A DNA stretch of 64,000 nucleotides from Candidatus Gastranaerophilales bacterium (lineage in GTDB: Bacteria; Cyanobacteriota; Vampirovibrionia; Gastranaerophilales; Gastranaerophilaceae): assembly GCA_944324425.1 (NCBI GenBank), contig CALUWE010000007.1, positions 39,174 to 103,173 of the forward strand, in the 5' to 3' direction. Positions within the stretch are counted from its first letter, which is position 1, and every line of letters starts with the position of its first letter. The position numbers and the translations under genes were made by a program. Positions 24,911 to 32,679 of the stretch are shown in pieces. The notes beneath the pieces were generated by a model. The model was not told the DNA's origin. It worked only from the letters and a program-made list of their open reading frames with translations, and searched no databases.

Positions 24911-26209
24911 ATGTACAGAATTATCGCCGACAAAAAAGAAATTAACGCCATAAATCTGTCGGAATGGCTGGTGGAGTATAAAAATTCAATTATGCCAAAA
25001 AGGCTGAAATTGGGTGATTATTATGACGGAAGAAATGAGATAATAAAGCAAAATGCGGTTCAGGGCCGGCCAAATTATTCCATAAACGTGAATATGGCAA
25101 AATACATAACAGATGTTGCAACCGGATATACATTCGGCAAGCCGCTTACATACAATATTGACAATGAATCAAATTCCAAATTGCTGAAAACCATAAATGC
25201 AATTAACGCGGAAAATTATGCGGAAGAGCTGGATTACCAAATCGGCGGAGATATGTCTGTATACGGAATAGGCTATCAAATTATCTATCCTGACAAAAAG
25301 TCTAACACCGGTGTTAAATTTAAAAGGCTGGAGCCTACAAGAACTTTTATGGTAGCAGATAATTCCATTGAAGAAAATGTCATTTGTGCGGTATATTTTC
25401 ACGACTATATCGACAATAAACAACATAAAACAAAAGTTTATATTTGGGATGAAGAAAATGTCTATGTTTTTGACGGATTTTCAAACTCTTTCACTCTTTC
25501 TTCGTCAACAAAACACCTGATGAAGCAAATTCCGGTTATTGAGTCTTTAAACAATGATGACGGTTTTGGTGATTTTCAAATGGTTTTGGATTTACTGGAT
25601 TCTTTAAATCTTGTAATTTCAAATAATACCGACGATCTTCAATCTGTTTCAAATGCAATTTTAGCGGTAAGCGGGGGCAAATTGGGTGAGGAAGAAATTA
25701 AACAAATAAACAAATATAAGGTTGCAAATTTGCCGGTTGGCGCCAATATGCAATGGGTTATCAAAAATACAAATACGGAGGGAGTTTTGGGCCAAATAAA
25801 GCACCTTCTTGATTTTATATTTCAAATTTCAATGGTGCCTGATTTAACCGATGATGCTTTTGCCGGTAATCTTTCCGGCGTTGCAATGCAGTTTAAAATG
25901 TGGGGAATTGATCAATTGTGGACATCTAAAATCAGAAAATATAAGACAAGTATCTGCAAAAGAATAAAAATAGCTTTAAGAATTCTCGGAATAAATGAAA
26001 ATTTGGCAGATAAAATTCAGGTTAATTTTTATAAGAATTTGCCCGAAAATATGGCGCAAGACTATGAAATTGCAAAAAATTTGACGGGTGTTATTTCGCT
26101 CAAAACAATTTTAAATAATCTTTCCATTGTGCAAGATGCCGAGAAAGAATACAGCTTAATTATGCAAGAAAAAGAAGAAAAAAACCAAGCTAATCCCCAA
26201 ACCCCATAA
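24911..26209 (+). CDS. Phage portal protein, SPP1 gp6-like, isolated from the phage operon
   Basis: 432 residues; dodecameric channel through which DNA enters and leaves the capsid. The family layout is clear: KLGDYYDGRNEIIK, NYSINVNMAKYITDVATGYT, FGKPLTY, FKRLEPTRTFMVADNSIEEN, a helical crown region and AGNLSGVAMQFKMWGIDQLW. An AAGGAGG site precedes the ATG. In phages with this type of scaffold and capsid, the portal gene lies directly upstream of the scaffold; here it is 9 kb away on the opposite strand, alone, between host genes. No terminase or minor head gene is adjacent. Confidence 0.88.
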   Translation: MYRIIADKKEINAINLSEWLVEYKNSIMPKRLKLGDYYDGRNEIIKQNAVQGRPNYSINVNMAKYITDVATGYTFGKPLTYNIDNESNSKLLKTINAINAENYAEELDYQIGGDMSVYGIGYQIIYPDKKSNTGVKFKRLEPTRTFMVADNSIEENVICAVYFHDYIDNKQHKTKVYIWDEENVYVFDGFSNSFTLSSSTKHLMKQIPVIESLNNDDGFGDFQMVLDLLDSLNLVISNNTDDLQSVSNAILAVSGGKLGEEEIKQINKYKVANLPVGANMQWVIKNTNTEGVLGQIKHLLDFIFQISMVPDLTDDAFAGNLSGVAMQFKMWGIDQLWTSKIRKYKTSICKRIKIALRILGINENLADKIQVNFYKNLPENMAQDYEIAKNLTGVISLKTILNNLSIVQDAEKEYSLIMQEKEEKNQANPQTP

Positions 26210-26257
26210 ACTTCTTTTTTGGAAGGGAGTGGTGGCCCTTATCTTGAAACGCACATT

Positions 26258-26288
26258 TTTGCACTTCATTTTGAAGTGCTTTTTTTAT
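26258..26288 (+). terminator. Intrinsic terminator of the portal gene
   Basis: Stem GCACTTCA/TGAAGTGC with a 3-base loop, directly followed by seven Ts. It isolates the portal as a one-gene unit. Confidence 0.85.
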
Positions 26289-26311
26289 GCAAATTGTGGT
26301 AAAATACCTGT

Positions 26312-26611
26312 ATGAAAAAGATTTTATTGCTAACATTAATTTTATGTCTTACCATAATCCAAACTCATGCTCTTAATTTTGGAATGTATAAACCGGAAGA
26401 AGATTACGGTCTTATAGACGGGTTTAAAATAAATGCCGGCAAAAAGGAAAGAGCTGAGGGCAAACAGCTTATTCAGCTAAGGTCTGATATTCCCGAAGAA
26501 AAGGAAAGAATTGAAAAAGAAAAGGAATATTACGAAAAAAACAAAGACCAAAAAGCGGATGATGAATATCAAATGTTTAAATTTATGTTGGATGATACCA
26601 TTCCCTTTTAA
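26312..26611 (+). CDS. Small secreted hypothetical protein
   Basis: 99 residues. N-terminal signal peptide MKKILLLTLILCLTIIQTHA with likely cleavage after HA, then a charged mature part rich in Glu and Lys (EEKERIEKEKEYYEKNKDQK), likely helical. No known family. A TAAAAT -10-like box lies 7 bases upstream, so the transcript leader would be very short. Probably periplasmic. Confidence 0.65.
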   Translation: MKKILLLTLILCLTIIQTHALNFGMYKPEEDYGLIDGFKINAGKKERAEGKQLIQLRSDIPEEKERIEKEKEYYEKNKDQKADDEYQMFKFMLDDTIPF

Positions 26612-26633
26612 TCAACTCTTTTTATACGCTTGA

Positions 26634-28304
26634 TTATTCTTCTTCGGATGCCTTGTTGAACATTGTCCTGTACATGTAGCTGCAGGCTCCTTGCAGTTCA
26701 TCTTTGTATGAATCCAAGAACTTTGCATCATCAATCATTTTTGTTTTTCTTGCTTCTGATAATTTGCCGCTGTTGATGATTGCAACAGCTTTATTTTTTG
26801 CAAGAGAGGTTCTGTATAATGCGCCCAATGCATGGTACAATGCCACATAGTTTTTGTCTTCCCCGTATAATTCTCTGGCGCTTCTAAGCTGAGCCATAAT
26901 TTCTCTTTTCATTTTATGATACTCTTCAATATCTTTGTATGCAGGCTCATTAATATTTGCGGTAAAGCTGTTTGTGCTTCTTATTTTGAAAACCAAAAAA
27001 TCAAACCAGCTGGAAACATCATCAGAACATTCGGCTTTAAAGCCGAATGTTGTATCGGAACCGGTTGCCGGTGTTAAAACATCAGGTAGATCCTTGTGAG
27101 CTAACAAACCGGTTTTATTAAATGTTGACTGAATATTATCTCCCATATCTCTGGGAGCTTGTTTTGCGTTTCTTAATATCCATTCAAAAGCGCTTGAATT
27201 TTCATGTCGGCCGTCAAGCTCGTTTTTCATCATGGAGCGCCAGAAAATAGCGTTTTTATATTCATAATACAGCAGTTTCTTTAAATCGGGATCATTTGTT
27301 TTTGAACTCATTTCCTCAGCAAATTTAGCAACATCGTTGCTTTCTTCTATTGCCTGAAGATAATAAACGGGTGCCGACATAATATTGAACAAGTCTTCTT
27401 GCTTTCTGGTATCCATGGCGGACAGAATATATCTTTGTGTCAATAATATCTGTAATTTTTTCGCCTGAAGCTCAACCATTTCTTTTGACGGGTGTTCAAG
27501 ATATTTTGCCATAAGAGTATCGTATTCAACAATTTCCGGCCTTACTCCTTGTTTTTGAAATTCTATCGCTCTTGTTTTGTGATATTTTGATTTTTCTTCC
27601 AGATATGTAACAAAAAGACTTTCGGCTTCCGAAGGCTTTATGGTTGTTAGATAAGTTGCAAAGTTTGATTCTTCAAACATTTTTGCATTGGAAGGTGCAA
27701 TGAAATACGGCACTTTATACCTTTTTGCATTTTGTGCGTGGTCATAATCGTCATCCAGCCTGAATTTATCACAATATTGAAAATCTAAAAGATTAACTTC
27801 GCCGTCTTCCGTTATTAAACAGTTGCACCTTGAAACATCACCGTGAAAAACCCTTGCCGTATCAAGTTGCGCTAAGCTTGTCAAAATAGAGCTTAAACTT
27901 CTTCTGTCCCATTTTATCTTGTCGCCGTCGGGAATTTTGCCTTCCATAAAAGTGCTTATCAAATAGAAATTTTCATATTCCGTTTCAACATTTCCGATAA
28001 GTCTTTGCGCATGTTGAAAGTCTTTTGGAATATTCATAAGAGCATGTGCTTCCTGAGAAAAATCACCGTTTATGGATGTGGCATTTTTCGGTTTTGATCT
28101 TTTAATTACTATATCTGTGCCATTTATGCGGTAGGCTTCCGCAAAAAGCCCTTCACCCAATTTTTCTGCGTTTGCGCAATCAGTTTCTTCAAAAATATCA
28201 ATTTGTTCTTGTACGCTTTCGGGCACATTGCCGTTTATAACTTTTTTAACTTTGCTTGTAAAATTTATATTGTTGTAATAGCTTCTTATGGGAGAAATTT
28301 TCAT
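26634..28304 (-). CDS. Protein-kinase-fold protein with N-terminal NxNF signature
   Basis: 556 residues. The N-terminal half has protein-kinase-like signatures: glycine loop GEGLFAEAYRI (about 50-60), Lys68 in IVIKRSK, a possible alpha-C Glu in QEAHALM, catalytic loop HGDVSRCNC (Asp156, Asn161) and metal-binding Asp174 in NLLDFQYC. All core residues for phosphotransfer are present. The C-terminal approximately 300 residues are helical and unrecognised. It starts MKISPIRSYYNNINF, sharing a signature with its neighbour. One base separates it from the upstream HAD gene, so they form an operon. It could be a secreted effector or a small-molecule kinase; the substrate is unknown. Confidence 0.78.
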   Translation of the reverse strand: MKISPIRSYYNNINFTSKVKKVINGNVPESVQEQIDIFEETDCANAEKLGEGLFAEAYRINGTDIVIKRSKPKNATSINGDFSQEAHALMNIPKDFQHAQRLIGNVETEYENFYLISTFMEGKIPDGDKIKWDRRSLSSILTSLAQLDTARVFHGDVSRCNCLITEDGEVNLLDFQYCDKFRLDDDYDHAQNAKRYKVPYFIAPSNAKMFEESNFATYLTTIKPSEAESLFVTYLEEKSKYHKTRAIEFQKQGVRPEIVEYDTLMAKYLEHPSKEMVELQAKKLQILLTQRYILSAMDTRKQEDLFNIMSAPVYYLQAIEESNDVAKFAEEMSSKTNDPDLKKLLYYEYKNAIFWRSMMKNELDGRHENSSAFEWILRNAKQAPRDMGDNIQSTFNKTGLLAHKDLPDVLTPATGSDTTFGFKAECSDDVSSWFDFLVFKIRSTNSFTANINEPAYKDIEEYHKMKREIMAQLRSARELYGEDKNYVALYHALGALYRTSLAKNKAVAIINSGKLSEARKTKMIDDAKFLDSYKDELQGACSYMYRTMFNKASEEE

Positions 28305-29549
28305 TTATGCATTCCTTTTGTATTCTTGGTTGATTTTTGAATATTCTTCTTGTGCAAGTTTAATAGCATCAATTAATGTTGAGGGCCTTGAATCATCATT
28401 TTTGTCTACAACGATAAATCTTTTTACTCCGTCAAAATTGAAATTTCTTTCATAGTTTTTGAGTGCGTCGTCTGATGATGATGAATTTCTTACAAATATT
28501 GTAAATAAAGGCAGTTTTAATACCTGCTCTCTGAATTCAGGCTTTGAGAAATCTTCTAAAGATTCCATTTCATCTATATAGTTGCTTAAATCAAGCATGG
28601 CTAAATCATTTCTGCCGTCCCCGCAAGCAATTACAAGATCATTGGAGCCTTCTTGAATTATATGGTCAACCATAACTTTTACATGGTGATACTTGTCCAG
28701 TGTTTGAACTTTTCCTCTTGTTCTGGGTTTTATTTCCACGCTGGTTCCATGCCGCCATTCTTTTGGGTCAGATACAGAGTTTACAAAAGTTTCGTCATTG
28801 TCCTCTTTAACCTGAAAATCTATCTTGTACCCGCTTTTTTTGAGCTCGTCGGAAAGCTGTTTTAATTCTTCCGTGTATTCGCTTCCGTATGGAGCGGTTA
28901 GTCTTATTAATGAGCTGCCGTCTTGCCTTAGAGAAACGTAGTTGGTTCTGTATTCTTCAGGGAGTTTTTCAATATCTTCCTGCAGGGTCATATCTCCCTT
29001 GTAACCGTATAAACCCTGATGCGTTGCGGGCTCAATCAACAAGGGACATCCTTGTAAACTTGAAATAAAGCTTTTAACCCTATTTTTAATTTTATAGCCG
29101 TCCCAGCCCATTATATATTTTCTGAGAGGCTTTCTTTTTGAAGTATTAATATCCCACTCTTCAAACATATTTTCTTTATTGCTATTAAAATAATTTTTGG
29201 TATGGCATAAAAATTCATCACCGCCGTTTGTTACGATTAATTTATCAGGAACGGGTATACTTAGCCCTTTGTCTTTAATTTTTTTCATATAATAATTGAA
29301 TTCGCCAAGGTTTCTTCCTGTTGAAACTGTCAATTCTGTCGTGCTTTTCCCGTCTTTTTCCGGCGATAAAAGCTTTCCGAATTCTGAAAAATAAGAGTTG
29401 AAAGCATTTGAATCTACGGGCGGATTATCGTTGCAAAGTACATCATGGTTGAATTCTGCAGGCATATAAGTGCCGTCAAAATCAGAAAAAATTCTCGTAT
29501 ATCCTGCACCGAAATGCAGATAGCTGTTACAATTTAAGTTTATCTTCAT
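28305..29549 (-). CDS. HAD-superfamily phosphatase (sucrose-phosphatase-like) with N-terminal signature
   Basis: 414 residues. HAD motif I is FSDFDGTYMP (Asp23, Asp25), followed by TVSTGRNLGE, IVTNGGDEFL and motif IV ACGDGRNDLAMLD, typical of Cof/S6PP-type HAD phosphatases with a C2B cap. The physiological substrate is unclear; phospho-sugars are common for this group. It starts MKINLNCNSYLHFGAG, resembling the N-terminal signature of the kinase-like neighbour, with which it is co-transcribed. There is no classical signal peptide. Confidence 0.82.
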   Translation of the reverse strand: MKINLNCNSYLHFGAGYTRIFSDFDGTYMPAEFNHDVLCNDNPPVDSNAFNSYFSEFGKLLSPEKDGKSTTELTVSTGRNLGEFNYYMKKIKDKGLSIPVPDKLIVTNGGDEFLCHTKNYFNSNKENMFEEWDINTSKRKPLRKYIMGWDGYKIKNRVKSFISSLQGCPLLIEPATHQGLYGYKGDMTLQEDIEKLPEEYRTNYVSLRQDGSSLIRLTAPYGSEYTEELKQLSDELKKSGYKIDFQVKEDNDETFVNSVSDPKEWRHGTSVEIKPRTRGKVQTLDKYHHVKVMVDHIIQEGSNDLVIACGDGRNDLAMLDLSNYIDEMESLEDFSKPEFREQVLKLPLFTIFVRNSSSSDDALKNYERNFNFDGVKRFIVVDKNDDSRPSTLIDAIKLAQEEYSKINQEYKRNA

Positions 29550-29656
29550 GGTAAATTTGCCTTTTGTAGTTGTATTAACAACCGTGAAGATTTATTTTTG
29601 CCATTTTGCTAATGCATACTTTTGGGTTAGAATTTTAATATAAAAGGAGAGAAATA

Positions 29657-29914
29657 ATGAGTGTTTTTGAAGCCGGTATGATGGTGTGTTTTGGAATAAG
29701 CTGGCCTATTGCTGCTTATAAAACGTATAAATCAAAATGTGTCGGCGGTAAAAGCATTTATTTTTCTTACCTTATACTTTTAGGATACATCTTTGGTATT
29801 TTGCACAAAATTATATACAGTATGGATTATGTCATCATACTGTATCTTTTAAATACGCTGTTTTTAATTATAGATATGTGCCTTTGGTGCAGGTACAGAA
29901 ATAATAAAGGATAA
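29657..29914 (+). CDS. PQ-loop / SemiSWEET-like small membrane protein
   Basis: 85 residues with three hydrophobic segments. The first contains a PQ-loop-like pattern (SWPIAAYKTYKSKCVGGKSI), as in SemiSWEET half-transporters that dimerise to move small sugars or similar solutes. AAAGGAGAG precedes the ATG. The substrate cannot be predicted. Confidence 0.72.
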   Translation: MSVFEAGMMVCFGISWPIAAYKTYKSKCVGGKSIYFSYLILLGYIFGILHKIIYSMDYVIILYLLNTLFLIIDMCLWCRYRNNKG

Positions 29915-29917
29915 AAG

Positions 29918-30331
29918 TTATTCTCCCATAACTTTTACAACAACTCTTTTTCTTCTTTGCCCGTCAAATTCGGCATAATATATCTGTTGCCAAGGCCCAA
30001 AATCAAGCTTTCCGTCTGTTACGGGGACTGTTACCTCATGGCCTATCAGTAAGCTTTTTAAGTGCGAATCACCGTTTGTTTCACCTGTTCTGTGGTGGTT
30101 GTAATTAATATTAAACGGCGCCAGTTCCTCAAGCCATTTATCAATGTCGGAAATAAGGCCGCTTTCTGCGTCGTTTATGTATATTCCTGCTGTTATATGC
30201 ATTGCGCATATAAGAACCATTCCCTCTTTGATGCCGCTTTTTCTTACAATATCTTCTATTTCATCGGTTATATTAATGTACTCACGGTGTTTTTCGGTGT
30301 TAAACCAAAGATATTCCGTTAGAAATTTCAT
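29918..30331 (-). CDS. YjbQ family protein (UPF0047)
   Basis: 137 residues from the ATG at 30331, chosen because AGAGGGGG lies 5 bases before it; an earlier ATG at 30367 has no such site. Family motifs are all present: [15 protein letters not shown], the [18 protein letters not shown] block and [19 protein letters not shown]. Some members have weak thiamine-phosphate synthase activity; the physiological role is unsettled. Confidence 0.9.
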   Translation of the reverse strand: MKFLTEYLWFNTEKHREYINITDEIEDIVRKSGIKEGMVLICAMHITAGIYINDAESGLISDIDKWLEELAPFNINYNHHRTGETNGDSHLKSLLIGHEVTVPVTDGKLDFGPWQQIYYAEFDGQRRKRVVVKVMGE

Positions 30332-30430
30332 TTTTACCCCCTCTCTTTTTAAAATGAATTTTATCATTTTATTTTAAAAGCCGCAATTTTTTGAATTATA
30401 TTATGCCATACCATAAAAAAATATCCCAAA

Positions 30431-30456
30431 ACAAAACCGCCTCTTTGGGCGGCTTT
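30431..30456 (-). terminator. Terminator of the TpsB gene
   Basis: On the minus strand a GCCGCC/GGCGGT hairpin (core CCGCC/GGCGG) with a 6-base loop is followed by TTTGTTTT. It lies just after the stop at 30467. Confidence 0.65.
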
Positions 30457-30466
30457 GCGGAATTTA

Positions 30467-32266
30467 TTATAAGATGTTTGACGTTACTATGAAGTGAACT
30501 CTGCATCCTGAAGCATTGTCCGGTTTGTCGCCGATAGGAACGCCCAAATATACGTTAGCGGATAAGTATCTTGTTAATTTAAGAATTACGCCGCCGCCAA
30601 CTGACATTAAGTAATCAGGCCCGTCATTTGAAGCGTGTCTGTTACCAAACCAGCCGATATCATAGAAGCCGGCAAGTCTGATACTGTCATCAATGAATTT
30701 AAGTTTTTCGGGCAGCATCATTCTTAAGAAAGGAACAGGGAAACGAAGTTCTGCTGATGCTGTTGCACCGTAGTCTTTAATAAAGAAGCTTTCTTCATAA
30801 CCTCTAACAGATGACATACCGCCAAAGCTCATTCTTTCTGAAGGTAACAAAGCTCTTGAAGCCCATTGACCTCTTGCTTGGAATATACCGGTTGATCTGA
30901 AAGGTAAAATCTGAATCCTTGCGATGTTACCCATAACTCTGACACCTTTGTTGGAAGGTACAGCGTGTTTGTAAGCGCCTTCCATGCCAAAGTCTAATTG
31001 GTTTGTAGCACCAAACCAGTCAAGACCTACTGATGTGCCTACGTTCGCAAACCATTTGCCGTAGAAGTCGTCTTTAATGTTTGTTAAGTTAACTTTAAGG
31101 TTACGGCTTCTGTATTTGTAAAGGTCCATACCGCCAAGCCAAGTTGTTTCTGTGTTTCTTAAGTCAAAGCCGATATCACCATATAATTTATAGTTGTCTG
31201 TTTTAATTAATCTTCTTGATAATGTAAAGAATAAGTTATGTGATTTTGATTCCAAATCTAAGAAATCCAAACTGCCGCCTGCAACGGAAGCACCTGAATA
31301 AGAATAACCTACATTCAATTTGGTTTCTTTTGTTGCTGTTAAAGGCACGCTGTACATAACACCTTGACCGATTGAATGTCTTGCCAATGTTGTTGTTGAA
31401 TACAACTGATCGCCAAATCCGGTTAAGTTATATAAGCCTGCAAAAAATACTGCCCTGTGTAAACCTGTTGCGGAAGTACCCATATCGTCCCATCTGAAAT
31501 CAAAGTCGAGAGGGAATCTGTCTTTTACGGTTAATTCCAAATCAGTAAGTTCTGCAGATTCTTCGTTGTCTTCCAAAGAAATTGAACCGTGCATATACCC
31601 TGAGGCATTTAATTCTTTTAACGATTCTCTGATATCATTAACGTTTAAAAGGCTTCCTGATTCAATGTATTTATCTCTCAAAAATTGGTTGTTAAGGTAA
31701 GAAGTTCTGTTCCATTTGTTTCCGGAAACTTTAACATTCCCGTATTTACCTTCCATAATGTTGATTACTATGTTACCGTCCTGAACTCTTTGCGGCGCCA
31801 AATAAGCAACAGATGAAATGTAGCCGTGTTTTTGATAATGCTCGGTTACCATATTTGTTATACCGACCAAGTCGCCGACAGTAACCCTTGTGCCAATTTT
31901 GTCGCATATAAGGTTCATTAATTCTTCTTCGGTGAAGGCGGTATATCCTTTAAATGTTATTGAATTTAAAATAAAACTGGCTTCTTTGTTTGGGAGCTGA
32001 TCAACTTGAGATTGAAGCTCTTTATTCATTATGATTTCGCCTGAATCTTTGTGTTTTTCTTTGTTTTCTTCACTGGCTTTAAATTCATATTCCTTAAATT
32101 GTATAAGGTTGGTAGTATCGATAACGCCGGCGTCAAAGTTACCAACCGGATTGTTAAAGTTGGTCGCATAAGGGTCAGCGCAAGCCGGTAATGTTTGAAT
32201 TGCAGCCGCCGTGATTAGCAACGCTGCTAACGGAACTACCTTTCTTAAAAATACATTGTTTCTCAC
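30467..32266 (-). CDS. Two-partner secretion outer-membrane transporter (TpsB, FhaC/ShlB family)
   Basis: 599 residues. Signal peptide ending near ACADP (about residue 31), a linker, a POTRA_2 domain (about 95-175, ILNSITFKGYTAFTEEELM), a second POTRA-like stretch (KYGNVKVSGNKWNRTSY), and a C-terminal 16-strand-type barrel including the family VRGYEE motif (GGMSSVRGYEESFF) that caps the pore loop. It exports the large TpsA protein encoded divergently. The barrel ends with a hydrophobic C-terminal strand, as outer-membrane proteins do. Confidence 0.92.
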   Translation of the reverse strand: MRNNVFLRKVVPLAALLITAAAIQTLPACADPYATNFNNPVGNFDAGVIDTTNLIQFKEYEFKASEENKEKHKDSGEIIMNKELQSQVDQLPNKEASFILNSITFKGYTAFTEEELMNLICDKIGTRVTVGDLVGITNMVTEHYQKHGYISSVAYLAPQRVQDGNIVINIMEGKYGNVKVSGNKWNRTSYLNNQFLRDKYIESGSLLNVNDIRESLKELNASGYMHGSISLEDNEESAELTDLELTVKDRFPLDFDFRWDDMGTSATGLHRAVFFAGLYNLTGFGDQLYSTTTLARHSIGQGVMYSVPLTATKETKLNVGYSYSGASVAGGSLDFLDLESKSHNLFFTLSRRLIKTDNYKLYGDIGFDLRNTETTWLGGMDLYKYRSRNLKVNLTNIKDDFYGKWFANVGTSVGLDWFGATNQLDFGMEGAYKHAVPSNKGVRVMGNIARIQILPFRSTGIFQARGQWASRALLPSERMSFGGMSSVRGYEESFFIKDYGATASAELRFPVPFLRMMLPEKLKFIDDSIRLAGFYDIGWFGNRHASNDGPDYLMSVGGGVILKLTRYLSANVYLGVPIGDKPDNASGCRVHFIVTSNIL

Positions 32267-32347
32267 CTTTGAAATTCCTTTTCATACTTGTAGTATTTCA
32301 AAATTGCTAAAAGATGCAATTTTAGGCATTAATTACACTTACAAAAT

Positions 32348-32376
32348 ATAATATATGGCAATATATATTTATTCAA
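32348..32376 (-). promoter_or_regulatory. Candidate TpsB promoter
   Basis: On the minus strand TTGAAT and TATTAT are separated by 17 bases, about 80 bases before the ATG. A TATGGCA-type box lies inside the spacer. Confidence 0.4.
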
Positions 32377-32613
32377 TAAGCTAAATAAATGATATTTACA
32401 GGTTACAAAATAATATTCCACTAAACATTTTTTTGCAACATTTATGTTAAGTTATAAATCCCAAAAATTTTAAAATTTGCTAAACTTTTTTATTTTTTTG
32501 CCGATAAACAGAGTAAAAGTAAAATTTATTTACAAAAATTTACAAAAATCGCGGCAAAAAACTTAATAAACGGGCAATTTATTTTTTTTTCATGTTTTTT
32601 AAACATTATAAAG

Positions 32614-32641
32614 TTGGTTAGAAATATTTAGATAGTATAAT
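32614..32641 (+). promoter_or_regulatory. Candidate TpsA promoter
   Basis: TTGGTT and TATAAT, 16 bases apart, with the -10 ending 38 bases before the chosen start. Confidence 0.5.
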
Positions 32642-32679
32642 TTTAAGCACAATAAAACACAGATTAGAAAGGACATATG

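Larger units (their letters stand above)
32267..32679. other. 410-base divergent intergenic region of the two-partner secretion pair
   Basis: Very AT-rich, with no coding capacity beyond the two flanking genes. It contains outward-facing candidate promoters for TpsB (32348-32376, minus) and TpsA (32614-32641, plus). The middle 230 bases hold homopolymer-rich AT sequence with no clear repeats. Confidence 0.7.
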
